Source: UBA7703 sp963667195
Lineage (GTDB): Bacteria; Bacillota; Clostridia; Christensenellales; CAG-138
Direction: 5' to 3'
Assembly (NCBI GenBank): GCA_963667195.1
Contig: OY762962.1
Coordinates: forward strand, 2,480,001-2,544,000
DNA: 64,000 nt
Part shown: piece by piece, positions 17,631 through 26,537 of the stretch
Position numbering within the stretch: the stretch's first letter is position 1
Layout: every line of letters starts with the position of its first letter
Program-made: the position numbers and the translations under genes
Notes under the pieces: model-generated
What the model saw: the letters and a program-made list of their open reading frames with translations, nothing else
What the model was told of the DNA's origin: nothing
Database searches by the model: none

Positions 17631-18548
17631 TTAGTCCATCAGGGTTTCATAGGGCTCGGGTTCGCTGCCCTGATACCAACGTTGACGATAGGCGCCGGGC
17701 GTGATTCCCTCGTGTTGCTTGAAGAGGCTGATGAAGTGCCCGATGTTGGAGATGCCGACATCCATCGAAATCTGGCTGATGGAGGTCTTTGTGGTTCTGA
17801 GGAGCTGCTTTGCCCTTGTCAGGCGCGTCTGGATCAAGTATTCATTTGGCGAAAGTCCCATATAGCGCTTAAAGAGCTTTTGGATGTAAAATTTATTAAT
17901 CGAGAGCTTTTTACTCAGTACATCCAGCGTGATCTGCTCCGTATAGTGCGCGTTGATATAGGAGCGCACATCGATGATGTACTCCGGAAGCCTGCTTGCT
18001 TCTTTATGGTGGGAAGCCGCGCTGATGCAGCGGGTCATGAGCACAGTGAGGAGCCCGGAAGCCTGCACGTCGTCCAGCAGGTTGTTGTCCCCGTTTTTAT
18101 AGAGGGCGATGAGGTTTTCCAGCGTGCTGCGTACGGCAACATCCGCGTCGATATTCATCAGCGCATTGCCGCCGTTTTGCGCCAGAAACAGTTCGTAATA
18201 CGCTTTTGCGGTCTGCCCGTAAAAGTGTACCCAGAGGATGCGCCAGTCTCCTTTTTCGGGAGAAGTGCGGTAATATTGCGGTTTTTCACAGTCGATCCAG
18301 AATAGTTGTCCCGGTTTTACCGTGTAGAGACTGCCTTCGTACTCCAGCAAGCCTTCGCCGGAGATGCAATATTTGATCAGATAGGAAGGCAGGTTTGCGC
18401 GGCGTGTGAAATAGTTTCGCCCAGCGATAAAATCACCGAGTTCCTGCACGTATACGATGGAACCCTTAGCGATTTGGCTGGGAGTAGCGGTGATCCAAAT
18501 CGAACGTTCATCCAGATCGAGCTGATAGCTTAAAGAAACCTGAGTCAT
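17631..18548 (-). CDS. AraC-family regulator (RhaR/RhaS-like)
   Basis: 305 aa. The N-terminal half is a cupin-type AraC_binding domain (SGEGLLEYEGSLYTVKPGQLFWID). The C-terminal 100 residues hold two helix-turn-helix motifs (LDVLSKKLSINKFYIQKLFK and ISMDVGISNIGHFISLFKQ, with the FKQHEGITPGAYR signature). ATG 18548 follows AAGGAGAACAAC; an upstream in-frame start lacks a ribosome site. It lies between the rhamnose catabolic operon and the divergent mutarotase/transporter operon and is presumably their L-rhamnose-responsive activator. Confidence 0.88.
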   Translation of the reverse strand: MTQVSLSYQLDLDERSIWITATPSQIAKGSIVYVQELGDFIAGRNYFTRRANLPSYLIKYCISGEGLLEYEGSLYTVKPGQLFWIDCEKPQYYRTSPEKGDWRILWVHFYGQTAKAYYELFLAQNGGNALMNIDADVAVRSTLENLIALYKNGDNNLLDDVQASGLLTVLMTRCISAASHHKEASRLPEYIIDVRSYINAHYTEQITLDVLSKKLSINKFYIQKLFKRYMGLSPNEYLIQTRLTRAKQLLRTTKTSISQISMDVGISNIGHFISLFKQHEGITPGAYRQRWYQGSEPEPYETLMD

Positions 18549-18639
18549 GTTGTTCTCCTTGTCAAGATTCCGTAATGTTACGCCAACTCTGGAAAGTGAC
18601 AATACCCTTGATAACGGATATTCTAGTATTAATAGATCA

Positions 18640-18667
18640 ATTATAGTGCAAGTTTAAAGAATCACAA
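18640..18667 (-). promoter_or_regulatory. putative promoter of the AraC regulator
   Basis: On the minus strand TTGTGA (18667-18662), a 16-bp spacer and TATAAT (18645-18640) give a start near 18633 and an 85-nt leader. No equally good promoter is visible for rhaM on the other strand, consistent with activator dependence. Confidence 0.5.
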
Positions 18668-18751
18668 GCTTCGTCTTACCAAGAGGCAAATTCAATTTCT
18701 TCTACACCATCATACCAATATTCTGCAATCTAATACAAGTAGGGTGATACA

Positions 18752-19066
18752 ATGGAACGTTTCACGTGGAAAGCATATATCCTTCCCGGCATGCTGGAAG
18801 AGTATATCAAACGGCATGACGAGATTTGGCCTGAAATGACGCAAGTGCTGAATGACGCCGGCATCCGGAATTATACCATCTGGACGACAGGCGAAGAATT
18901 GTTTGGCTACTATGAATGCGACAGCGTCGCGTTTGCGGCAAAGGTTCAGCGCGAGAGCGAGGTCGTTGCCCGCTGGAACGTCTACATGAAGGATGTCATG
19001 GTCATGGCAACCGATCCGGTGAGCGGAGAACCGCAGATGCTCAGACAAGTATTTCTGCACGGCTGA
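18752..19066 (+). CDS. rhaM: L-rhamnose mutarotase
   Basis: 104 aa, the family length. Tyr18 and His22 (EEYIKRHDEIWPEM) and Trp75 (VVARWNVYM) correspond to active-site residues of E. coli RhaM, which interconverts alpha and beta anomers of L-rhamnose for the isomerase. It is first in the transporter operon, divergent from the AraC gene. Confidence 0.92.
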   Translation: MERFTWKAYILPGMLEEYIKRHDEIWPEMTQVLNDAGIRNYTIWTTGEELFGYYECDSVAFAAKVQRESEVVARWNVYMKDVMVMATDPVSGEPQMLRQVFLHG

Positions 19067-19116
19067 TACACCTCACCGAAAACAACAACTCTCCTAAGCA
19101 TTTCGGAGGACATGAA

Positions 19117-20634
19117 ATGTCGGAATACATTCTCGAACTATGCAACATCACGAAGATCTTTCCGGGCGTCAAAGCGCTGGACGGTGTGAATTTTCAGCTG
19201 AAAGCAGGCGAAATTCACGCGCTCATGGGCGAAAACGGCGCAGGAAAGTCCACGTTTATTAAAGTCATCACCGGCGTTCACCACGCCGAAGGCGGAACGA
19301 TGTTCCTCGACGGCAAGAAGGTCGAGTTCAAAACGCCTCTCGACGCACAGCGCGCGGGCATCGCTGCAATCTATCAGCACGTGACGAGCTATCCGCACCT
19401 GAGCGTCGCAGAGAACATCTTCATGGGTCACGAGTCCGTCAAGGGCGGCATGATCCAATGGAAAGAGATGCACAAGCGCGCGGATGCGCTGCTCCAGCGC
19501 CTGAACGCCGAGTTTTCCTCCGCAGCCCTGATGAGCTCGCTTTCTGTGGCGCAGCAGCAGATGGTCGAGATCGCAAAAGCGCTTTCGATGGACGCGCGCA
19601 TCATCATCATGGACGAACCCACCGCAGCCCTGACGCGCGGCGAATCGGAAGAGCTCTATCGCATCAGCGAGAAACTGCGCGACGAGGGAAAGTCGATCAT
19701 CTTTATCTCCCACAGGTTGGAAGACATGTATCGCCTTGCGTCCCGCGTTACCGTATTCCGCGATGCAAACTATATCGGCACATACGACGTTGCCCAGATT
19801 ACGCCGCCGGAACTGATCAAAGCGATGGTCGGCCGCGAAATCAAAGAACTCTTCCCGAAACCGGAAGTAAAAATCGGAGAAGAGGTGCTTCGGGTCGAAC
19901 ACCTCAACCGTGCCGGATTCTTCCGCGACGTGTCGTTCTCCGTCCATGCGGGTGAGATCGTCGGCTTTACCGGACTCGTCGGCGCAGGCCGAACGGAAGT
20001 CATGCAGTCGCTCTTCGGCATCGAGCGCTATGATTCGGGCAAGATCCTCTTCGAAGGGAAAGAGATTCAGATTCATCGTCCACAGGACGCAATGCGCCGC
20101 GGAATCGGGTTATTGACCGAGGACCGGCAGGAATGCGGTTTGATCCTGGACTGGGGCATCGGCGCCAACATTACGCTTCCCGAGCTTCGGAAGTATACCA
20201 AGCGTCATGTCACCAATGAGAAGGTGGAAAACGTCGCAGCCAAGCAACTGGCGGAGAGCGTCGATGTCAAAGCCGTAACGATCTTTGACAAAGCAAGCTC
20301 GCTCTCCGGCGGCAACCAGCAGAAGGTCGTCGTAGCCAAAGCGCTCGGCAGCGAACTCAAGCTCCTGATCATGGACGAACCGACCAAGGGCGTGGACGTC
20401 GGCGCGAAGGCAGCCATCTACGAAATCATGGGCGATTTGGCGAAGCAGGGGCTTGCCATAATCATGGTTTCTTCCGAGATGCCGGAAATCCTCGGCATGA
20501 GTGACCGCGTCTATGTCATGTGTGACGGCAGAGTCACCGGTGAACTGGGCAGAGGCGTTGCTTCCCAGGAAGTGATCCTGGAGATGGCTATGGCCAAACA
20601 CAGCCATCATGCCGCGCACGCGCAAGGAGAATGA
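19117..20634 (+). CDS. sugar ABC transporter ATPase (rhamnose uptake)
   Basis: 505 aa with two ABC domains, as in RbsA/RhaT. Domain 1 has GENGAGKST, a degenerate signature LSVAQQQ and MDEPTAAL; domain 2 has the substituted Walker A GLVGAGRTE, signature LSGGNQQK and MDEPTKGVD. The asymmetry is normal for this family. ATG 19117 follows GGAGGA by 6 nt. It energises import through the two permeases that follow. The gene cluster mutarotase-ATPase-permease-permease-binding protein matches the RhaSTPQ-type L-rhamnose importer of rhizobia. Confidence 0.92.
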   Translation: MSEYILELCNITKIFPGVKALDGVNFQLKAGEIHALMGENGAGKSTFIKVITGVHHAEGGTMFLDGKKVEFKTPLDAQRAGIAAIYQHVTSYPHLSVAENIFMGHESVKGGMIQWKEMHKRADALLQRLNAEFSSAALMSSLSVAQQQMVEIAKALSMDARIIIMDEPTAALTRGESEELYRISEKLRDEGKSIIFISHRLEDMYRLASRVTVFRDANYIGTYDVAQITPPELIKAMVGREIKELFPKPEVKIGEEVLRVEHLNRAGFFRDVSFSVHAGEIVGFTGLVGAGRTEVMQSLFGIERYDSGKILFEGKEIQIHRPQDAMRRGIGLLTEDRQECGLILDWGIGANITLPELRKYTKRHVTNEKVENVAAKQLAESVDVKAVTIFDKASSLSGGNQQKVVVAKALGSELKLLIMDEPTKGVDVGAKAAIYEIMGDLAKQGLAIIMVSSEMPEILGMSDRVYVMCDGRVTGELGRGVASQEVILEMAMAKHSHHAAHAQGE

Positions 20635-20636
20635 AC

Positions 20637-21644
20637 ATGCAGAGCCAGATGAAGAGTCTCATGAAAAAACTCAGGAGTTCGCGTGAACTCAGTCTGTTTC
20701 TGGTGCTTGCAATCCTCTGCGTTGCGGTGCAGCTGAGAAACAATTCGTTCTTGACGTCGAAGACCATCAACGACATGCTCAAGAACTACTCCACGACAAT
20801 TACGCTCTCGCTTGGCATGATGAGCGTGCTTCTCATCGGAGGCATCGACATCTCGGTTGCGTCGTCTCTCGCGTTTTCGGGCATGTGCGCGTCTCTGATG
20901 ATGCGCGACGGAATCTATTCTTCCACGTTGGTGATGTTTCTCGTCAGCGTCGGAATCGGGCTTCTGTGCGGCATGCTGGTCGGCACGGTCATCACGCAAG
21001 GCAAGGTTTTGCCCATCATCGCGACGCTCGGCTTAACAAACATCTTCCGCGGCGCAACGTACATCGTATCCGGCAGCCGTTGGGTTTCCGCCTATCAGTT
21101 CCAGAGCGCATTTAAACAGTTTGCGCAGACCAACACGTTATCCTTCGGGTTGGTGAACAACCTGGTCTTTATTACGATTGTCTGCTACGCCGTGTTCTTC
21201 GTTGTGATGAAATGGACGCGGTTCGGCCGCAGAATCTACGCGGTGGGTTCCAACCCGGAAGCCGCGGCGGTCAGCGGCATCAACATCAACGTGATCAAGT
21301 TTGCCGTCTACAGCATGGCGGGCGCGTTCGCGGGACTGACCGGAGCCATGTATACCGCGCTCTATGCCAGCGCGCAGAGCGATATGGGCATGGGCATGGA
21401 AATGGATGTCATCGCGGCCTGCGTCATCGGCGGCGTGAGCCTCAACGGAGGGCAGGGAAGCGTGGTGGGCGTTCTGCTCGGCGCGCTGACCATGGCGGTC
21501 ATCGGAAAAGCGCTTCCGCTCATCGGCGTATCGCAATTCTGGCAGACCGCGATCAAAGGGCTGATCATACTGACCGCAATCATCATCAACGTGGTGACGC
21601 AGCGGATGATGCGCAAGAATGCCCTGAAAGAGAGGGAAATCTGA
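20637..21644 (+). CDS. sugar ABC transporter permease 1
   Basis: 335 aa, BPD_transp_2 family with about 8-9 membrane segments. GGIDISVAS, GGVSLNGGQGSVVG and the basic tail MMRKNALKERE are typical of RbsC-like permeases. The ATG at 20637 lies 7 nt after AGGAG; an ATG at 20631 overlaps the ATPase stop but is too close to that SD. Together with the next gene it should form a heterodimeric rhamnose channel. Confidence 0.9.
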   Translation: MQSQMKSLMKKLRSSRELSLFLVLAILCVAVQLRNNSFLTSKTINDMLKNYSTTITLSLGMMSVLLIGGIDISVASSLAFSGMCASLMMRDGIYSSTLVMFLVSVGIGLLCGMLVGTVITQGKVLPIIATLGLTNIFRGATYIVSGSRWVSAYQFQSAFKQFAQTNTLSFGLVNNLVFITIVCYAVFFVVMKWTRFGRRIYAVGSNPEAAAVSGININVIKFAVYSMAGAFAGLTGAMYTALYASAQSDMGMGMEMDVIAACVIGGVSLNGGQGSVVGVLLGALTMAVIGKALPLIGVSQFWQTAIKGLIILTAIIINVVTQRMMRKNALKEREI

Positions 21645-21646
21645 GT

Positions 21647-22672
21647 ATGACAACCCAAGTAAAGCGCAACATTATAATCGAAAAAGAGAAGTCTCTGAAA
21701 TCCCTCTTCCTGCGTTGGGAGACGCTGCTTGTCATTCTGTTTATTGTCGTAAACATTATGAACGCGAGCATCTCGCGGAATTACCTGAACGCCGCGAACC
21801 TCTTTACCGCCATCAGCACATTCCTCGTCAAGGGCTTCATCGCGTTCCCGATGGCGTATATCCTCGTGCTGGGTGACATCGATCTCTCCGTTGGCTCGAC
21901 CGTTGCGCTGAGCGCGACGCTGCTCGGGGTATCGTATAACGCGGGTCTGCCGATGGGCGTGGCGGTCGTGATCGCGCTGCTTTGCGGCACGCTCTGCGGT
22001 TTCATCAACGGCATTATCCTCACGAAGTTTACCGAACTTGCCGCCATGATCGTTACCCTTGGAACGATGACGCTTTACCGCGGTATTGCGGAGATGATTC
22101 TTGGCTCCCAGAGCACGGGCGGCTTACAGAACGTCACTTGGTTTTATAACCTTTACTATGCAAGAATCGGCGTCGTTCCCGTGATCTTCATCGTTTTTTG
22201 TGTCCTTGCGATCGCCTTTGGATTTGTACTGCACAGAACCACGTTCGGACGCTATCTGTATGCAATCGGCAACAGCCGCGTTGTGGCGCACTATTCGGGA
22301 ATTCCCGTGCAGACGATCCGCTTGATCTGCTTTACGCTCGTAGGCCTCGTTTGCGGCATCTCGGCGATCTACTACGCCAGCTGGATGGGAACGGTTCGCT
22401 TCGACATCGCAACCGGATACGAGCTGGAAGCGATTTCGATGGTCGTACTCGGCGGCATCTCGACCGCGGGCGGCAAGGGGAATTTTCCCGGAACCGTCAT
22501 CTCGATCTTCACGATCGGACTGCTCAAATACGGCCTCGGCTTAATTAACGTCAACTCGCAGACGATTCTGATGATCATCGGCGCAATCCTGATCATCGTT
22601 GTCACCATCCCGAATATTCGTGTACAGCGGAGAGCCACAAAGCTTTCTAAGACCCCTGCAAAGAGCTGCTGA
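21647..22672 (+). CDS. sugar ABC transporter permease 2
   Basis: 341 aa, second BPD_transp_2 permease, with LGDIDLSVGSTVALSAT, GRYLYAIGNSRVVAHYSGI and GGISTAGGKGNFPG. It starts 2 nt after permease 1 stops (SD AGAGGG). Two different permeases in tandem are characteristic of the rhamnose-type importers. A 227-nt gap with a hairpin separates it from the binding protein. Confidence 0.9.
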   Translation: MTTQVKRNIIIEKEKSLKSLFLRWETLLVILFIVVNIMNASISRNYLNAANLFTAISTFLVKGFIAFPMAYILVLGDIDLSVGSTVALSATLLGVSYNAGLPMGVAVVIALLCGTLCGFINGIILTKFTELAAMIVTLGTMTLYRGIAEMILGSQSTGGLQNVTWFYNLYYARIGVVPVIFIVFCVLAIAFGFVLHRTTFGRYLYAIGNSRVVAHYSGIPVQTIRLICFTLVGLVCGISAIYYASWMGTVRFDIATGYELEAISMVVLGGISTAGGKGNFPGTVISIFTIGLLKYGLGLINVNSQTILMIIGAILIIVVTIPNIRVQRRATKLSKTPAKSC

Positions 22673-22723
22673 GAAACGCAAATCCCTAAACACATTACCC
22701 GATCGACCAGTACCCAGAACAAC

Positions 22724-22744
22724 GCCCCGCGCGATTTGCGGGGC
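22724..22744 (+). other. intercistronic GC hairpin before the binding-protein gene
   Basis: A 7-bp perfect GC stem (22724-22730 with 22738-22744) with a 7-nt loop, without a following T tract. It could protect or delimit the highly expressed binding-protein mRNA. The rest of 22673-22899 shows no gene. Confidence 0.5.
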
Positions 22745-22899
22745 AGCATGAACCGGACGAAACGCACCGAAACACGGGGCCTTTGAGTCCTAATCCTCAA
22801 AATCCGGAAACCGCGGGGGAAACGAGTTCTCCCGGCACGTAAAGATATGCTCACCTGCGGGTGTTCATATAAATCAAATTAAAGGAAGGGAATCAACAA

Positions 22900-23949
22900 A
22901 TGAAGAAATTGATTGCTATCGTCCTCTGCCTCATGACGGTGTTCGCCCTGGTTGCGTGCTCGCAGCCCGCGGCAACCTCGTCGGCCGCTGCTCCCGCGGC
23001 TGGCAGCAAATCGCAGACCTACGCCATTATCACCAAGTCTGCAGGCAACCCCTACAACGAGAGAGAAGCTTCTGGTTTTGAAGAAGCGATCAAAGCCGCG
23101 GGCTACACCGCGATCATCAAGCACCCGGCCGAGATCACCGCGGAAGCCCAGATCACGCTGATCAACGAGCTCGTGGCACAGGGCGTCTCCGGTATCGCCG
23201 TTGCGGCAAACGACAAGGACGCACTGGAAACCGCTCTCAAGGCTGCTATGGCTGCGGGCATCAAGGTCGTTTCCCTTGACTCCTCCGTCAACCCGGCGAG
23301 CCGCCTCACCCACATCAACCAGGCCGGTGTGCAGCAGGTTGCGCAGGCTCTGGCGGATGCCGTGTTGGATCTGACCAAGGGCGAAGGCGACTGGGCAATC
23401 CTGTCCGCAACGTCCACCGCTTCCAACCAGAATGCTTGGATCGAAGCTCAGAAAGAGATCATGAAGGGCGACAAATACAGCAAGCTGAACCTCGTTGAAG
23501 TTGCTTATGGCGATGACGAGTATCAGAAGTCCGTCGACCAGACCCAGGCTCTGCTCCAGAACTACCCGAACCTGAAAGTCATCTGCGCGCCGACCACCGT
23601 CGGTATCGCCGCTGCCTCCAAGGTTATCACCGATGCAGGCCTGCAGGGCAAAGTCATCGTGACCGGCCTCGGCCTCCCGTCCGAAATGGCGGAGTTCATG
23701 GGTTCCGGCAACGTCGCCTGCCCGTACATGTTCCTCTGGAACCCCATCGATGTGGGCCGCGTTGCAGCCTACGCGCTGGTTGAGATGGTCAATGGCAAGC
23801 TGACTGGCGCTCTCGGCGAGAGCTTCACGGCTGCCAACGGCACCACCTACACCGTCACCGCAGCAGGCGACGGCGGCACGGAAATCATCATTGGGCCTCC
23901 GTTCGAATTCAATGCGGACAACATCGCAGAGTGGAAGACCGTCTATTAA
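22900..23949 (+). CDS. sugar-binding lipoprotein (rhamnose ABC importer)
   Basis: 349 aa, periplasmic-binding-protein type 1 fold. The signal peptide ends in the lipobox ALVAC near residue 20, then an Ala/Ser linker. YAIITKSAGNPYNERE, INELVAQGVSGIAVAAND and VVSLDSSV are typical of Rhizobium RhaS-type proteins. AAAGGAAGGG precedes the ATG. Codons are strongly biased to C-ending forms compared with neighbours, as expected for a high-copy receptor, and hairpins flank the gene on both sides. It captures L-rhamnose for the ATPase/permease complex. Confidence 0.9.
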   Translation: MKKLIAIVLCLMTVFALVACSQPAATSSAAAPAAGSKSQTYAIITKSAGNPYNEREASGFEEAIKAAGYTAIIKHPAEITAEAQITLINELVAQGVSGIAVAANDKDALETALKAAMAAGIKVVSLDSSVNPASRLTHINQAGVQQVAQALADAVLDLTKGEGDWAILSATSTASNQNAWIEAQKEIMKGDKYSKLNLVEVAYGDDEYQKSVDQTQALLQNYPNLKVICAPTTVGIAAASKVITDAGLQGKVIVTGLGLPSEMAEFMGSGNVACPYMFLWNPIDVGRVAAYALVEMVNGKLTGALGESFTAANGTTYTVTAAGDGGTEIIIGPPFEFNADNIAEWKTVY

Positions 23950-23973
23950 TCCAATCGACGTTTGATGTGCACA

Positions 23974-24003
23974 GTGGGGGCAGGCAGTCTTGCCTGCCTC
24001 CAC
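23974..24003 (+). other. strong intercistronic hairpin after the binding-protein gene
   Basis: A 13-bp stem (23974-23986 with 23991-24003; one G-T pair) with a GTCT loop. It is not directly followed by T, so it is more likely an mRNA 3'-stabilising or attenuating structure than a full terminator. Confidence 0.6.
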
Positions 24004-24115
24004 AACGTTTAGAACTTCTTTTCTCAAGACAGCAATTTCATTTGCAGATCATTGAATTTACAACTGCTTACCCGAACCAATCTGCCAGCCGAACGATTTC
24101 GACGGAGGAACAACT

Positions 24116-25612
24116 ATGAATCAGAAAGAAACCAAGCGTGCGCGCGTAGGCCTTTACAGCGCGGGCTTGCATGCATATTGGAGCCAGTTTGCGGGTCTGC
24201 ACGACCGCATATTGGGCTATAACCAGTTTATCGAGGAGCGCGTCAGCCTCTGGGGCGACGTCTGTAACTTTGGGCTCGTGGACTCGGAAACAGCCGCAAG
24301 AGACGCGGGCGAGTTCTTCAACGCGCACAATGTGGATATCATCCTGGCGCATTCGGGCACGTATTTTACGAGCTCCTGCGTGCTGCCGCTGCATCAAATC
24401 TGCAAAGCGCCGACCGTGATGCTCAACCTGCAACCCGCGCCGCAGATGGCCTATGCCGATACCGACACGGGCGAATGGCTCGCGCATTGCGTCGGATGCC
24501 CGATTCCGGAGGCGGCCAATGTGTTTGAGCGCGCGGGAATCGAGCTCGCGATCATCAACGGGCTCCTGGGCTTGAGCGCAACACCCGCCATCAGCAAGGC
24601 GAACGAGGTCACGGCAGAAATGCCACAGGCGGTTCGCGCCTGGCGGGAGATTGAGCAGTGGGTGAAAGCCGCGGGCGTGAAGCGAACCATGCAGCACGCA
24701 AGATTCGGTTTCCTCGGCAACAATTATTCCGGCATGCTGGACATGTACAGCGACTTTACGATGCTCCAAAGCCAGCTGGGGCTGCATGTGGAGCTATTGG
24801 AGATGTGCGACCTTGACAGGAGCCTGGAGGCGGTTACGCAGCAGGACATCGCGGAGAAGCGCAGGGAGATTGAAACCTTCTTCGAAATATCCGGCGACTC
24901 GCCGTCCGATCCGCGCGTGAAAGCGCCGACGCAGGAGCAGCTCAACTGGTCCGCAACCGTCGCCGCCGCACAGGAGTGCATGGTGGAGGAGTACAATCTG
25001 GACGCGCTGAGCTATTATTACCACGGAAGTAACGACAACCATTACGAGCAGGTGCAATCCGGCTTTATCGTAGGTCACTCGCTGCTGACCGCGAAGGGCG
25101 TTCCCTGCGCGGGAGAAGGGGATATCAAGACGAATGTCGCGATGAAGATTTGCGACATCCTCGGCAAGGGCGGCAGCTTTTGCGAAATCGTAGCGATGGA
25201 TTATCTGCATAACACAATGCTTCTTGGGCACGACGGCCCGTTCCACATCTCGATTTCGGACGGAAAGCCAATGCTCCGCGGGCTGGGCGTGTACCACGGC
25301 AAGAAGGGTTCGGGCGTTTCCGTGGAAGCGAACGTCATCAGTGGTCCGGTTACCATGCTCGGCGTAACGCAACTCAGAAACGGGAAACTGCGCTTCATCG
25401 TCAGCGAAGGCGTCGCGAAGAAGCATGATATCCTCACGATTGGAAACACGCAGACGCATGTCGATTTCGGCATGGACTTGGATGCGTACATGGACGCTTG
25501 GTTCAAGTTGGCGCCGACGCACCATTGCGCGATGAGCATTGGCCATAACGCGGCGCTGTTTGAGAAGATCGCGAAGCTGATGGGGATCGAGTGCGTTCGC
25601 GTGAATCCGTGA
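24116..25612 (+). CDS. L-fucose/L-arabinose isomerase-family protein
   Basis: 498 aa, aldose-ketose isomerase superfamily (AraA/FucI-like): VGLYSAGLHAYWSQF at the N-terminus, VDIILAHSGTYFTSS, GEGDIKTNVAMKI (metal-binding Glu), DGPFHISISDGKP and a C-terminal HHCAMSIGHN. GGAGGA lies 6 nt before the ATG. It closes the rhamnose transporter operon although rhaA is already present, so it probably handles another sugar entering by the same importer, such as L-fucose, L-lyxose or L-mannose (inference). Confidence 0.82.
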   Translation: MNQKETKRARVGLYSAGLHAYWSQFAGLHDRILGYNQFIEERVSLWGDVCNFGLVDSETAARDAGEFFNAHNVDIILAHSGTYFTSSCVLPLHQICKAPTVMLNLQPAPQMAYADTDTGEWLAHCVGCPIPEAANVFERAGIELAIINGLLGLSATPAISKANEVTAEMPQAVRAWREIEQWVKAAGVKRTMQHARFGFLGNNYSGMLDMYSDFTMLQSQLGLHVELLEMCDLDRSLEAVTQQDIAEKRREIETFFEISGDSPSDPRVKAPTQEQLNWSATVAAAQECMVEEYNLDALSYYYHGSNDNHYEQVQSGFIVGHSLLTAKGVPCAGEGDIKTNVAMKICDILGKGGSFCEIVAMDYLHNTMLLGHDGPFHISISDGKPMLRGLGVYHGKKGSGVSVEANVISGPVTMLGVTQLRNGKLRFIVSEGVAKKHDILTIGNTQTHVDFGMDLDAYMDAWFKLAPTHHCAMSIGHNAALFEKIAKLMGIECVRVNP

Positions 25613-25673
25613 GCCTGAGTTCCGACTGAGAGTTCAGAAGATCGGAATTCTGCAAGGCGGACAATACAGAAAC

Positions 25674-25718
25674 AAACAGGCACAGGAAAATGATGAGATT
25701 TCCTGTGCCTGTTTTGTT
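25674..25718. terminator. bidirectional intrinsic terminator
   Basis: A 16-bp stem (25674-25689 with 25699-25714) with a 9-nt loop and T-rich sequence on both outer sides. It separates the isomerase gene from the convergent kdp operon. Confidence 0.85.
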
Positions 25719-25787
25719 TAAATCTTAGGTTGCGTGTGATAAAAGATAGAGTGATATGGCGAAATAATTCCGTTCGGATTTGATCCG

Positions 25788-26486
25788 TTACTCTTCCGCC
25801 ATGCGGTAGCCAACGCCCATCTCGGTCAGGATATAGCGCGGAGAGCCGGGGTTCTCCTCGATTTTGCGGCGAAGGTTCGCCATGTTGACGCGAAGTGCGT
25901 GGTTTTCGTTTTCGTAGAGGCCCCATACCTCGCGAATCAGCGCGTCGTGCGTGAGCACCTTGCCCGCGTTGACCGAAAGCAGCGCGAGGAGTTTATACTC
26001 GTTAGGCGTAAGGTGCAGCGTTTCTCCGCGAAGGGTGACGAGACGCTTTTGATAATCGATGCACAATTCGCCAATGGTTTTGCTGGTGAGTCCCTGAGGC
26101 TCGGAGCCCATCGATTTCGGACTGTGCCGCAGAGCCGTACGGATGCGGGCGAGCAGCTCTGCCGTACCAAAGGGCTTGACGATATAGTCGTCCGCGCCGA
26201 GGTCGAGCGCCGCGACCTTGTCCCGCTCCAGTCCGCGCGCGGAGACGATGATCACCGGCGTCGTGGTCTGCGCACGGATGACGCGGAGCACGTCCGCACC
26301 GTCCATATCCGGCAGGCCAAGATCGAGTAACACCACATCCGGTGCATGCGAGCTCACGAGCGCCAGCGCTTCCCGCCCGCTTGCTGCAGTCAGTGTGCGG
26401 TATTGGTTGGCGGAAAGGATTGCCGAAATAAAGGCGCTGATGGACGCCTCATCTTCGATGATCAAGACCAAAGGCTGAATCTCCAT
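25788..26486 (-). CDS. kdpE: KdpE response regulator
   Basis: 232 aa. Receiver domain with LIIEDE, phospho-acceptor Asp in VVLLDLGLPDMDG and DDYIVKPF, then an OmpR-type winged helix ending ILTEMGVGYRMAEE. It is last in kdpFABCDE, 51 nt after kdpD, with AAGGAG 8 nt upstream of the ATG. Phosphorylated by KdpD, it activates kdp transcription under potassium limitation. The 11-bp tandem repeat at 33827-33848 is a candidate binding site. Confidence 0.92.
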   Translation of the reverse strand: MEIQPLVLIIEDEASISAFISAILSANQYRTLTAASGREALALVSSHAPDVVLLDLGLPDMDGADVLRVIRAQTTTPVIIVSARGLERDKVAALDLGADDYIVKPFGTAELLARIRTALRHSPKSMGSEPQGLTSKTIGELCIDYQKRLVTLRGETLHLTPNEYKLLALLSVNAGKVLTHDALIREVWGLYENENHALRVNMANLRRKIEENPGSPRYILTEMGVGYRMAEE

Positions 26487-26537
26487 TCCTCATGCTCCTT
26501 AAAAGAAAAATCAACAACGATCGAGTGCGTACGGGAT

